From Maribacter sp. PR1 (GTDB lineage: Bacteria > Bacteroidota > Bacteroidia > Flavobacteriales > Flavobacteriaceae), in NCBI RefSeq assembly GCF_028464145.1, contig NZ_JAQPCG010000005.1, positions 186,001 to 250,000 on the forward strand: a DNA stretch of 64,000 bases, read 5' to 3'. Shown one piece after another: positions 34,198 to 44,132 of this stretch (position 1 is its first letter; every line of letters begins with the position of its first letter). The position numbers and the translations under genes were made by a program. The notes under the pieces were generated by a model, which was not told the origin of the DNA, did no database searches, and was given only the letters and a program-made list of their open reading frames with translations.

Positions 34198-37100
34198 TTA
34201 CACCTCTGGTAAGGTAATAGTGAATGTTGTGCCCTCGCCTTGTTTGGTTTCCAACAACAACTCACCACCATGCGTTTTAATAATGTCATAGCTGAGTGAT
34301 AGTCCTAGACCGGTGCCCTGGCCCGAGGGTTTTGTGGTAAAGAAGGGTTGAAAAATCTTATCCTTTACCCTGTCCGGAACGCCGTTTCCATTATCCCGGA
34401 TCGTCACATGTACGGTTTTACCTATCCTTTTGGTAGCCACCCAAACTGTTGGTTTAAATGTGTTGTTTTCTTTGACTTTTTCCACATTGTCTTTCTCAAT
34501 AACGGCATGAAAAGCATTGGTAATAAGGTTTAAAATAACCCTGCCCACATCCTGAGCAACAATGTTTATTTTGCCAATGGATTCGTCAAAGTCCGTATTC
34601 AACGTAGCATTAAAAGACTTGTCCTTGGCACGTAGGCCATGATAGGCCAGTCGTAAGTACTCATCCGCTATAGCATTAATATTACTAGGCTCTTTTTCAT
34701 TGGTGCTGAGACGGCTATGTTGTAGCATTCCTTTTACAATGGCATCTGCACGTTTACCATGGTGGTTTATTTTTTGCTGGTTGTCCCTGATGTCTTTGGA
34801 CAAGGCAATGACCTCTTCATAATCTCCATTTTTTAGTTCTTCTTGCATTTCATCAATAAGCTCGGTATTTACCTCTGAAAAATTATTTACGAAGTTCAAC
34901 GGATTCTGAATCTCATGGGCTATACCCGCAGTCAACTCCCCAAGGGAAGCCATTTTTTCGGATTGTATCAATTGGGACTGGGTCGCCTTTAGCTCCTCAA
35001 TTTTAGTTTTCAATTGAGATGTACGATGGTTTACGCGTTCCTCTAGAACCCGATTTTCTTTTTTCAACCAGCGCGAGCGGTAAGAAACAAATGACCAGAC
35101 TGCACCTATAAAAATAAGACCGAATAGGAGGTAGGCCCACCAAGTTTGCCACCAAGGGGGGCTAATTTTAAAGGCCAGCGTATCTGGAACCGACCATTCA
35201 TTATTGAAACCCCTCGAGGAAACCTTGAACGTATAATCTCCTGGTTTCAAGTTGTAATAATTCTTGGTTTTGGTTTCGTTAGCGGAATAGTTCCAGTCGT
35301 CATCAGCGCCATCAAGAATAAATCGATAGGTTAATTGCTCTCTATTAAATACATCCCCGCTTCCATAGCTAAAGCTTAGACTGTTCTGATCGTACGGAAG
35401 TACAAGACCTTCAGGAATAGCGTACGGCATACTAACAGAATCCCATTCCATTTGCGTTTTAATGGCATAAGAGGAAGCGTTGTTCGTTAAGGAGTCCGTA
35501 CTATTATGCTTCTCAAAACCTGGTTCTTCATCCATAACGAACAGGTTGGTAATTTGAACACTACTAACCGTTGTATCGGGTATCGGAGCAGCATCAAGGA
35601 CCATAAGCTTAAATTCATTGGATGGATTTGCAACACCAGACCAAAATTGACCGTTCTTTAAAAATTGGGGTGATCCCTGTAAATAGTCGTTCGTCTTAAA
35701 ACCAAGCCCCCCATTAAAAGTGTAAAAACCTTTGTCAGTTGTTCTGACAGTCGCTTTTTCAATTGGGATAAGGCCATCTAAACTAGCAGCATACATGAAT
35801 TTCCCTTTTTCTACTAAATCAAAAAGGTCCGCAGGTATAAGCCCGTTTTCTTCTTTTAAATTGGTAAGGGTATTTTCTTTCAGGTTTAGGACAGCCATTC
35901 CCTCTAATGTGGCTACCCATAATTCACCTTCTTCTGAAAATAAGACTGCGTTTGTGTCGTTATCAATAAGACCTTGTTCTTCTCTGAGATAATTAATGCT
36001 GTTCGTTTTCAAATTCACCTTGGCCAAACCATTGGTAGTAGGAATCCAAAGTGTTTCTTCGTCATAAACCATTACAGAACCGCTCCCCGCTTTTAGAATA
36101 TCTGGGTCATTTTTGGACACCACTTTTTTTAAGGTGTAATCCTTAATATCAAAGACAAAGAGACCTTGATCTGTGTATATGGCAAAAGTGTGCTCATTTA
36201 TAGCTGAAATACCCGCTCCAAAAAGTTCTAAAGAAGTATCATAATGGGTAATCGTATTTTTTTGTCGATCAAGAATAGAAAAACCAGGTCTTGTGTTTAA
36301 AAAGTAAATACCCTTAGAAATCTCTTTTATAAAATTGATAGTATTATTAGGCCTACTATTCAATTGTCCGGTACTAATTGCTTTTATAGAATTATTTTTT
36401 ATGTCAATAATATTAATTCCATTGTTTGTACCCAGCCATAGCTGCCCTTCGGAATCCTGCTCTATTTCCCAAACTTGACTGTCAATTAAACCTCTGGTGT
36501 CATCAAAATATTCTGTTTTTAAGGTGAAATCATTGGCGATAACTACCCCTTTATCTGTAGTAGCTATCCAAAGGGAGCCATCTTTTCTTTTTAATGGTCT
36601 GGTTATCCTAAGCGATGCTTGTAGTGTACTGTTCAGGTCAATTGTTTTGGAAGACTCCATTTTCTTATTGAGTACGAAAGCCTCGGCCTTACCAAATATC
36701 CAAACATTACCTTGTTCGTCTTCTTGTATAGAACTTCCTAGAATTTCATACCCATTTTCTTTATCCAAAACCTGTACCTTTTGCTCATTAAGCGAGAGAC
36801 GCAGTAATGTAGGTGAAGCTGTGTCCTTAGTATGGAAAGGTAGACTGGCCCAAATAGCACCCGATTGATCTTCATGAATATCCCAAACTATAGAATTCAA
36901 TTCCAGATTTGCAATTTCTGAAATTGTTTTAAACTCATTTCTTTTGTTATTTAAAACCGCAAAGTTATTTCGAAAACCTAACCATAAATTGTCATTACTG
37001 TCTTCAAAAAGCTTCCAAGACCTATCACTACCTTCATTTGCCATCTTTTGTAAATTTTTCATTTCTGGATCTATACGGTAAACCCCAGTTCGCACAGAGG

Positions 37101-37857
37101 TTATATATATAGTTCCTGAATGATCACATAGAATATCCGGCGCTTGAATTTCGCCTGTTGTAGGCATGATAGTGTGTTCTATTTTATTCTCAAAATCTAA
37201 AACGGTAATCAAACGAGGACCTGGTCTCGCCAGCCAAAGTCTGCCTTGTTGGTCAAGCGTCATTTCATAAACTCCGTTGTAGTCATATATAAATGTATTT
37301 TCTCCGTCATACCGCATTAGGGATGATCCAGAAGTCCCTATCCAAATAGCTCCATCGTCTGTTTCCAAAAAAGAGGTAATATCATTATTAATTAAGCCCT
37401 CATTAGTTGAGAGTTGAAGAAGATTGGCATTTGTGCCCTCCATGATGCCTGGAGGTTTCATTTTTGTAATGGTAGGGTTTTTTATGGGGGATGTTGTGAC
37501 CGTAAAGGGAACCGAATCAAATTTCAACTGTTCGGTAGGAAAACTGTCCCAATCCAACTCGTACTCTTTCATGGGGGTTTTCAGGGGTTTGAACGTATTC
37601 AGCTCAAAGGGTTTACTGGGCAGGGCATCCAAATTCAAATCATAGGTCACCGGCGCGGTTAAAGTATCGGAGCTTATGGCTTCCCATTCAAAAGGTTCTG
37701 GTTCCGTAAATTGTAGCGGAATGGTCTCCGGCACTTTATAATTGCCAACAGTGGTTTCTGTTTCAGACTTTCCTGTTTTTTGACAGGAAATGAGCACTAG
37801 GTTGCAGAGTAGGCTAATGCATAAAATGCGATAGGTGATGGGTAGTAGTTTTTTCAT
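34198..37857 (-). CDS. Histidine kinase with periplasmic beta-propeller and Y_Y_Y sensor
   Basis: A 1219-residue sensor kinase: N-terminal lipobox-like segment (LVLISCQK), a proline-rich stretch, a large periplasmic region of Reg_prop/beta-propeller repeats (about 150-745; GAIWIGTSG, QLWLGTNNG, ELWVATLEG), a Y_Y_Y domain (about 835-895; LKPGDYTFKVSSRG), a membrane helix (906-926), a coiled coil, then HisKA with H981 (GIAHEIQNP) and HATPase_c (DNGNG, GTGLGL). This is the half of the hybrid two-component layout without receiver and AraC parts. Its ATG overlaps the stop of the 1750-aa kinase (ATGA); the receiver gene is 46 bp downstream. Confidence 0.92.
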   Translation of the reverse strand: MKKLLPITYRILCISLLCNLVLISCQKTGKSETETTVGNYKVPETIPLQFTEPEPFEWEAISSDTLTAPVTYDLNLDALPSKPFELNTFKPLKTPMKEYELDWDSFPTEQLKFDSVPFTVTTSPIKNPTITKMKPPGIMEGTNANLLQLSTNEGLINNDITSFLETDDGAIWIGTSGSSLMRYDGENTFIYDYNGVYEMTLDQQGRLWLARPGPRLITVLDFENKIEHTIMPTTGEIQAPDILCDHSGTIYITSVRTGVYRIDPEMKNLQKMANEGSDRSWKLFEDSNDNLWLGFRNNFAVLNNKRNEFKTISEIANLELNSIVWDIHEDQSGAIWASLPFHTKDTASPTLLRLSLNEQKVQVLDKENGYEILGSSIQEDEQGNVWIFGKAEAFVLNKKMESSKTIDLNSTLQASLRITRPLKRKDGSLWIATTDKGVVIANDFTLKTEYFDDTRGLIDSQVWEIEQDSEGQLWLGTNNGINIIDIKNNSIKAISTGQLNSRPNNTINFIKEISKGIYFLNTRPGFSILDRQKNTITHYDTSLELFGAGISAINEHTFAIYTDQGLFVFDIKDYTLKKVVSKNDPDILKAGSGSVMVYDEETLWIPTTNGLAKVNLKTNSINYLREEQGLIDNDTNAVLFSEEGELWVATLEGMAVLNLKENTLTNLKEENGLIPADLFDLVEKGKFMYAASLDGLIPIEKATVRTTDKGFYTFNGGLGFKTNDYLQGSPQFLKNGQFWSGVANPSNEFKLMVLDAAPIPDTTVSSVQITNLFVMDEEPGFEKHNSTDSLTNNASSYAIKTQMEWDSVSMPYAIPEGLVLPYDQNSLSFSYGSGDVFNREQLTYRFILDGADDDWNYSANETKTKNYYNLKPGDYTFKVSSRGFNNEWSVPDTLAFKISPPWWQTWWAYLLFGLIFIGAVWSFVSYRSRWLKKENRVLEERVNHRTSQLKTKIEELKATQSQLIQSEKMASLGELTAGIAHEIQNPLNFVNNFSEVNTELIDEMQEELKNGDYEEVIALSKDIRDNQQKINHHGKRADAIVKGMLQHSRLSTNEKEPSNINAIADEYLRLAYHGLRAKDKSFNATLNTDFDESIGKINIVAQDVGRVILNLITNAFHAVIEKDNVEKVKENNTFKPTVWVATKRIGKTVHVTIRDNGNGVPDRVKDKIFQPFFTTKPSGQGTGLGLSLSYDIIKTHGGELLLETKQGEGTTFTITLPEV

Positions 37858-40800
37858 GGTAGTTTAGTCATAGGTAAGATAATATAAAATGTTGTTCCTT
37901 CGCCTTCCTTGCTTTTTACTTTTAATTCTCCCCCGTGGCCTTTGGTCACGATATCGTAGCTCATACTAAGGCCCAGCCCCGTTCCTTCTCCGGTTGGTTT
38001 TGTGGTAAAGAAGGGTTGGAATATTTTATCGATAATGCTTTTAGGAATTCCTTTGCCATTGTCCGTTACGGTAATTGCAATGGTATCTTTCCCTTTTTTT
38101 GTGCCGACGGATACGGTGGGCATGAACGAAGATCCTTCCGATTCTTTTTTACGTTCGTTGGCAGCGTGGAATCCATTGGTGATCAGGTTTAGAATTACCC
38201 TTCCTATATCTTGGGGAATCACGTTTATCTTACCAATGGTGTTATCAAAATCTGTGACCAATTCCGCGTTGAAGGATTTGTCCTTGGCCCGTAGCCCATG
38301 GTAGGCAAGGCGTAAATACTCATCTGCCAAAACATTGATATCCGTAGGTTCTTTAGTACCGCTACTGCTGCGGCTGTGTTGTAGCATTCCTTTTACAATA
38401 CCATCTGCACGTTTGCCGTGGTGGTTGATTTTTTTGAGATTCTGGATGACATCATCCATTATAGCCTTTACTTCTTCAAAGTCCCCCTTTTCTATTTCTT
38501 CCTGCATTTCCTCCAAGAGTTCTTTGCTTACCTCGGAGAAATTATTTACAAAATTCAACGGGTTCTGAATTTCATGGGCAATGCCGGCTGTCAATTCCCC
38601 CAGACTTGCCATTTTTTCGGATTGGATGAGTTGTGCTTGTGTGGTCTGCAGTTCGGTCAAGGTAGATTCAATGCTTTTCTTGGCTTTTTCAAGTTTTGCA
38701 AAGTCTTCATAGCGTGAGTAAGCAATGGAAAATGATTCGGCAAGATTTTTTACAAGCCGAATCTGGTCTTCGGTCAGAGGCTTTAAATTGCCAACATACA
38801 ACATACCTTGTGAAAAAGGAACAAAGTGAAGGTCTAACGATTCTGGTGCATTATCGCCGCCTTGGTACCCTTTCTTTGTCTTTATCTTCCCGAGGTCCAT
38901 AAGTGATTTTGTCCAATCGATAAATTCTTTTTTGCTCCAATGGGCTTTGAATACTGAATTTTTGCGCCAAGCAGCTACGGAATCTTTAGTTAGCGTACTT
39001 GCTGTATAATTAAGGTTCATCAAGCCCAATGATTTACCGTTTGGATCAGAAAGATAGACCTCAATATTCTCTTTTTCCTCATTCATGATAAAAACGCCAC
39101 ACCTAAAAAACGGAACACCGAGATTGGTAAGCTCTTGCCAAATGATTGGGGTAATTCTATCTAGATCTTCGGTTGTGCGCATACTGGCAATTTCGCCTCG
39201 AACCCGGTCGAGCGAGGCTTGTTTTTTGGCTTCTTTTTCCCTCTTTTCAAACTCTATTAGTTCCCTGTAGCGTTGATAGGTAAGGCCAAAGACTTTTGCA
39301 AAACGCTGAAATATTTTTAGGGTCTCCTGATACATTTCATTTTTGGTAAATACAAATAATGCACCCTCATTAAAATTAAACCAGGTGTTATGGTGTTTTC
39401 CTTTGATAACACTTGAATTTGGTAATTTGTAATTGCCTTCTTTTGTTAAAACTTTATAATAATTCTCGGCGTCCTGGCCTTTCAATTCATATCCTGCATA
39501 AACTTCTTTGGCTTTCCAACTGTTATAAACTTTCTTAAACAATGGATGTGTTGTCATATCTATTTGCCCAGTAACCTGAATGATTTTATCATTTTTGGTT
39601 GTCGAGGTGGTCCAAACATCCATGACTTTATTTTGGTGGATGATGAGAATGCCGCAACGCATTGTCTTTATTTCTAATTTTTCTATTTCCTTAAAAAGAA
39701 TCATTGTTGCTTCCATGATGTCCTCACTGTTCCGCATAGCCATTGCTCGTGACCTAACTCTCTCAAGAGCAGCTTCAATCTGTGCCTCCCTTGCCTGCGC
39801 TTCGGCTTTTTGAAGATCAAGGAAGCGGGTGTAGGCTTGCTCAAAAACATTTCCAAAACGCTTAAATACATTTACTTCCTCATGGCTAAACATCTCGAGG
39901 TTATATCGGGCAAACTGCATCGAGGATTTTATTGAAATCACACCACAAACTACCCAACCGGGTGTGCTATAAACATAATTCTGTCTTTCCTCTGGAGTGT
40001 TCTTAAAGTCGGATTGTTCGAATAACAATTTGAAATAGGCGTTCTTTTCTGCCTTTGAAAACTTCATCTTGAAGTAACCACGATTATTCTGAAGTGTTTC
40101 ATAAAATTTTGCAGTCACCGGATGTTCTATAAATGGGATATGAAATTTCTCCAGATACCGCTTTTCCTCAACAGATATCCAATCATTCAATCCATCATAG
40201 GGATCGCTTGTGAAGTCAGTGGCTATCTGAGTATTGTCCACCTGAATTCCCAACGCTATAATCTCTTTCTTGGTCTGCCGAACCACTTCTGCCAAATCCT
40301 CACTTTTTTGCATCCCCATTGAGCGGCTCCGTATTCTTTCGAGAGCCGCCTCGATTTGTGCTTCCCGGGCCTGTGCTTCTGCTTTTTGTAGATCAAGAAA
40401 TCGCGTATAGGTTTGTTCAAACACCTTTCCAAATCGTTTGAAAATATCATGGGAATCCGGCACAGCTTCATAAGTAATAAACATTACATAGCCGTATTTA
40501 AAATAACAGATATGGAATATTTGAAATGTAGGAAGTTCTAATCCTGCATCCTTAAGTTCCTTCAGTATACTACCTACATTAGGGAGTTCCATCATAAATT
40601 CGTAATGCTTTACCAAAGCCTCACCCCCCAATTCTTTTACATGAAATGTTTCACCATTTTTCTGTGGTGTATAAAAATCATACCCTTCGCCAATACTAGG
40701 TAAAATAAAGCCCTTTTGGATTTCACCCTCTGAGCTCATATTACAACTTGCGTTGTGTTTTTCATTTTGCCAAATGCAATAGCCAGCGCTCCATGCAGGA

Positions 40801-43106
40801 ATCCCCAATTCTTGAACCTGAAGGAATAAATCGTTCGCAGCAAGCGGCAATTCCTCACTTTTTTGCATAGCCATCGTTCGAGAACGCACTTTTTCTAAGG
40901 CGTTTTCTATTTGAGCTTCTCTTGCCCGCGCTTCTGCTTTTTGAAGGTCGATAAAACGGGTATAGGTTTGTTGAAACACCTTTCCGAAGCGCATCAGCGC
41001 AGTGTTTTCTTCTGCTGTAAAAGGAATTCCCGAAAAATTCTCAATATATAAACCAATACTTTCCAGTAACACGGTAGATATAGCTAAACCATCAAATTTT
41101 AAATATGTTTTTTTGGTGTCTTCCGGTAAGTCTGGAATAAATTCAAAAAGATCATTATAGAATTTGTTTTTCTCATCAAAACCCAATTGGTTGGCGAAAA
41201 ACCGTTGCCCTTTTTTCTTGGCCTTGTTAAAGCTGTTCCAATGGGCACAATCAAAATAGGGAAGGGTTATCTCAGGAAATACAGCATGCTGATCTGCCAG
41301 CCAAATATGCATATCCTTATTGTTATTATAATCCAGAATAAATCCAGCATGCTCAATGTGTATATTCAACTGTACAAATTGGTCAAATATTACCTGAATG
41401 ACGTCTTTGAATTCATCACTGTTATGCATTGCCATTGTTCTGGCCCGAACCCGCTCCAGAGCTAGTTGGATTTCAGCTTCCCTAGCCTGTGCTTCCGCTT
41501 TTTGCAAGTCTAGGAATCGGGTATAGGTCTGTTCAAATACTTTGGCAAAACGTTTAAAAATTTCATGGGCATCGGGAATATGTTCCTTTGTAATAAACAA
41601 AAGATAGCCGTATTTAAAGAAGACTACATGATCAATTTGATAGGTCGGGAAACCATTGTTGGTTTCTTTTAACTGCAAAAGGACATCTCCGATGACAGGA
41701 AGCGCACTCATCGTTTCGTAATGGGCGGTGCAAGCTTCTCCAGAAAACTCCTGAATCCAGAGTGTCTCTCCTTTTTGACCCTTGTCATAATATTCTTTAA
41801 ATATTCCAGTTCTTGGAACGCTATACGTGGGAAGAACACCTGCTTCGTTGCCAAACCATTCTGTAGATTCGTTTTCTCCGTAAATATTAAATGCACAGCC
41901 CCAAGTATTAATGCCTAGTGCTCTAACTTGTTGATCGAGCAAAAATGATGCTTCCTGAAGTTCGTCACTATGTTTCATGGCCATTGTGCGACTTCGTACT
42001 TTTTCCAAAGCCAATTCTATTTGGACTTCCCGTGCTTGCTTTTCGGTTTTCTGTAAATCGAGGAATCTGCGATGGGCAAGATCAAAAGCACCTGCGAATT
42101 TCACTAAAATTTCCATATCAGCTTTTGGCGGTGTCTTAACAACGCCGGGCAGACTATATCCAATTTCTCCATGTGAGGTTCTCGCCATAATAAAGGTCAA
42201 CCCGCCAATATGCGTTATGTCGTCATGCGTTGGTGCTTGGGGGTCTATATTTTCAAAATCACCCAAAGCAACCATTTTATCTACATAAGCAATGGCTTGC
42301 TCTGCACTCATCGGATAGATAACGGTTGCTTTTTTACTTTTTTCCCATTTGGCCAAAAATGGGATATCCCCATGGATGTGTCTGGGTAACTCCATTACAA
42401 AACCTATTTTGGTTCCGTCCCCAGAAGTCATTGCCTTCTCGTATGTATCGGGTAGCCACATCATATGCCAGAAATAATGCGCTTCGTGGCCTAGGTTGGT
42501 GAATTCGGTACGCATGGTGACCACAATATCCAGTAGGTCTGTAGATTCTTTCATCGCTACCGCTTGTGCACGGATTCTTTGCAATGCCCCCTCTATTTCT
42601 AACTCACGATTTTTTTCTTCGAGTTCTTTTGTGCGGCGTTGTATGGCTTCGCGTAGTTGTAGGTTTTCTGCTGTAATTTTATCAAAACCAATGGTTTCTC
42701 CTTCTTGCGCTTTACTATCCGGTGTGGAATAATGTTGATATATGAATCGCCAACCCTCATTATTTTTCTTGAGGGCATTGGTAAAACGAAAACGGCTATA
42801 AAATGACCAATCTTTACCATACTTAAACCATGCATCGAACAGATGTGTGATAAAAACCAATTCACCAAACTGTTCCACAATTTTGGTTTCGTTGCGCAGT
42901 TCAGACTTTCCGGAAAGCTGTTCGGCGGTTGCATCAAAGAAATCAGTAGTTTCTTTTCGGTTCAAAAACTCTTCATTGTTCGTTGAGCCTATAAAATGAA
43001 AGGCATCGTCAAAATAGGAATCGTACGTTTTTACATCGCCGTTAAGGTAGCTGTGCAACCAAGTGTCGTATACCTTAAGGACTTCAGCTTCTTCTTGTTT
43101 GGTCAA
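37854..43106 (-). CDS. Giant cytosolic histidine kinase with seven tandem sensor modules
   Basis: A 1750-residue kinase without membrane segments. Residues 1-130 resemble a SnoaL/NTF2 domain (WRFIYQHYS end). A coiled coil follows, then seven modules of about 190 residues between about 180 and 1470. Each opens with a helix of the type AQIEAALERVRSRAMAM and a Ser/Glu pair, continues as an alpha/beta GAF-like domain and closes with a FKRFGKVFEQTYTRFLDLQK helix. HisKA (H1511, GIAHEIQNP) and HATPase_c (DNGKG, GTGLGL) end the protein. No receiver is attached; the receivers are encoded two and three genes downstream. First gene of the signalling operon. Confidence 0.92.
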   Translation of the reverse strand: MTKQEEAEVLKVYDTWLHSYLNGDVKTYDSYFDDAFHFIGSTNNEEFLNRKETTDFFDATAEQLSGKSELRNETKIVEQFGELVFITHLFDAWFKYGKDWSFYSRFRFTNALKKNNEGWRFIYQHYSTPDSKAQEGETIGFDKITAENLQLREAIQRRTKELEEKNRELEIEGALQRIRAQAVAMKESTDLLDIVVTMRTEFTNLGHEAHYFWHMMWLPDTYEKAMTSGDGTKIGFVMELPRHIHGDIPFLAKWEKSKKATVIYPMSAEQAIAYVDKMVALGDFENIDPQAPTHDDITHIGGLTFIMARTSHGEIGYSLPGVVKTPPKADMEILVKFAGAFDLAHRRFLDLQKTEKQAREVQIELALEKVRSRTMAMKHSDELQEASFLLDQQVRALGINTWGCAFNIYGENESTEWFGNEAGVLPTYSVPRTGIFKEYYDKGQKGETLWIQEFSGEACTAHYETMSALPVIGDVLLQLKETNNGFPTYQIDHVVFFKYGYLLFITKEHIPDAHEIFKRFAKVFEQTYTRFLDLQKAEAQAREAEIQLALERVRARTMAMHNSDEFKDVIQVIFDQFVQLNIHIEHAGFILDYNNNKDMHIWLADQHAVFPEITLPYFDCAHWNSFNKAKKKGQRFFANQLGFDEKNKFYNDLFEFIPDLPEDTKKTYLKFDGLAISTVLLESIGLYIENFSGIPFTAEENTALMRFGKVFQQTYTRFIDLQKAEARAREAQIENALEKVRSRTMAMQKSEELPLAANDLFLQVQELGIPAWSAGYCIWQNEKHNASCNMSSEGEIQKGFILPSIGEGYDFYTPQKNGETFHVKELGGEALVKHYEFMMELPNVGSILKELKDAGLELPTFQIFHICYFKYGYVMFITYEAVPDSHDIFKRFGKVFEQTYTRFLDLQKAEAQAREAQIEAALERIRSRSMGMQKSEDLAEVVRQTKKEIIALGIQVDNTQIATDFTSDPYDGLNDWISVEEKRYLEKFHIPFIEHPVTAKFYETLQNNRGYFKMKFSKAEKNAYFKLLFEQSDFKNTPEERQNYVYSTPGWVVCGVISIKSSMQFARYNLEMFSHEEVNVFKRFGNVFEQAYTRFLDLQKAEAQAREAQIEAALERVRSRAMAMRNSEDIMEATMILFKEIEKLEIKTMRCGILIIHQNKVMDVWTTSTTKNDKIIQVTGQIDMTTHPLFKKVYNSWKAKEVYAGYELKGQDAENYYKVLTKEGNYKLPNSSVIKGKHHNTWFNFNEGALFVFTKNEMYQETLKIFQRFAKVFGLTYQRYRELIEFEKREKEAKKQASLDRVRGEIASMRTTEDLDRITPIIWQELTNLGVPFFRCGVFIMNEEKENIEVYLSDPNGKSLGLMNLNYTASTLTKDSVAAWRKNSVFKAHWSKKEFIDWTKSLMDLGKIKTKKGYQGGDNAPESLDLHFVPFSQGMLYVGNLKPLTEDQIRLVKNLAESFSIAYSRYEDFAKLEKAKKSIESTLTELQTTQAQLIQSEKMASLGELTAGIAHEIQNPLNFVNNFSEVSKELLEEMQEEIEKGDFEEVKAIMDDVIQNLKKINHHGKRADGIVKGMLQHSRSSSGTKEPTDINVLADEYLRLAYHGLRAKDKSFNAELVTDFDNTIGKINVIPQDIGRVILNLITNGFHAANERKKESEGSSFMPTVSVGTKKGKDTIAITVTDNGKGIPKSIIDKIFQPFFTTKPTGEGTGLGLSMSYDIVTKGHGGELKVKSKEGEGTTFYIILPMTKLP

Positions 43107-43247
43107 TTTTACTGTTGGTTTTTCTATGGTAAATAAGAACCTTCAAGTCCTTTTATAAAGAACGTTTTATGTTTTTGATATGGATAGATTTTTAACTCCT
43201 ACACTAATTAGGCGCATATTAGAAAATCGGTAACACATCCATTTTTT

Positions 43248-43583
43248 TTAATAAATCAGATTGTCCAAAAGTTTATCCAAATAGCGTTCCGGAGCAGAGA
43301 ATTTTTTATCCGAGTGGAAGACTTCATTGATTTCCTTTCTAAGATCGGCCAGCTCCATATGACTGAATTTAAGTCTGGCTACAGCTTTCTCAATTTTATT
43401 TAGGCTAGTGTCTTCATCATCTTTTTTAAATTCTTCAAAAATGGCTTCAAACGTTGTTTTGTTCGTTTTTGATTTAATCAGGTCAATCTCCTCTTTGGTT
43501 TGCAGGGAATCTGCTTGCGCAGATAGCAATAGCAAATAAACTTTAAGTTCTTCCTTTGACCATGGTTTATTGGATTTATTCAT
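43248..43583 (-). CDS. Small helical protein, possibly TerB-like
   Basis: A 111-residue mostly helical, charged protein (WSKEELKVYLLLLSAQADSLQTKEEIDLI, then FEAIFEEFKKDDED). The pattern recalls TerB-like domains, but the metal-binding acids are not certain, so the call is loose. It is upstream of and on the same strand as the giant kinase with a 141-bp gap, so it may be the true first gene of that operon or an independent unit. Confidence 0.65.
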   Translation of the reverse strand: MNKSNKPWSKEELKVYLLLLSAQADSLQTKEEIDLIKSKTNKTTFEAIFEEFKKDDEDTSLNKIEKAVARLKFSHMELADLRKEINEVFHSDKKFSAPERYLDKLLDNLIY

Positions 43584-44132
43584 TGATTTTAGGTATCTGG
43601 TTATTCTATTCTAGTTAGCTCTAAACGCTGTAATCCATCAATAAGCAGCTGCACTATTTTTGATTTAATGCAATTCTTGGGGAAGTTTAATACTGTTATT
43701 GAACTCTTTAAATATACAATAAAACTTGATATGCAGTGGCTATTGCGGAGCGAAAAGACTTTTGGATATTTTGCCAACTGATACCTGTTTTTACCTAATT
43801 TTTATAAAGATTTTTTTCTTGGGTTGGAGATTTGAAGTGTTGTAAACCAAAGTATGTGTTAACCTATGATAGTGTTTTTTAGATTTTTGAATAATTAGTT
43901 CTGTATTTCCGTGCTTTAATGTTGTTATGGTGTAGTTTACCCCTTGTGGTAAGTTTTGATGTACCTGAAAACCAACAAATTAGTTTAGGTTGTTTTTCCT
44001 ACATAAAAAATACCAACTAGGAACGCCAAAATATCGATTCGAAGGCCAAAGCAAAAATTAAAAATGCCCATAAAGCCTAAATGGCATTGAGGTATCCCTA
44101 TTATGGGAACTTTCTTGGGTATGGGTGGCCAC
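43584..44132. other. AT-rich intergenic region, 549 bp
   Basis: No coding frame with protein-like composition and no repeat shared with other parts of the window was found. It should contain the promoter of the minus-strand gene at 43248-43583 and perhaps of the signalling operon, and the 3' end of the SDR gene. Weak dyads (AATGCC/GGCATT near 44070-44095) lack T runs. A small RNA cannot be excluded. Confidence 0.5.

Noticed and set aside
34152..34289. Extended start of the lone receiver gene
   Set aside because: It would overlap the kinase gene by about 90 bp and add 46 residues before the standard MKILVVDDE start.
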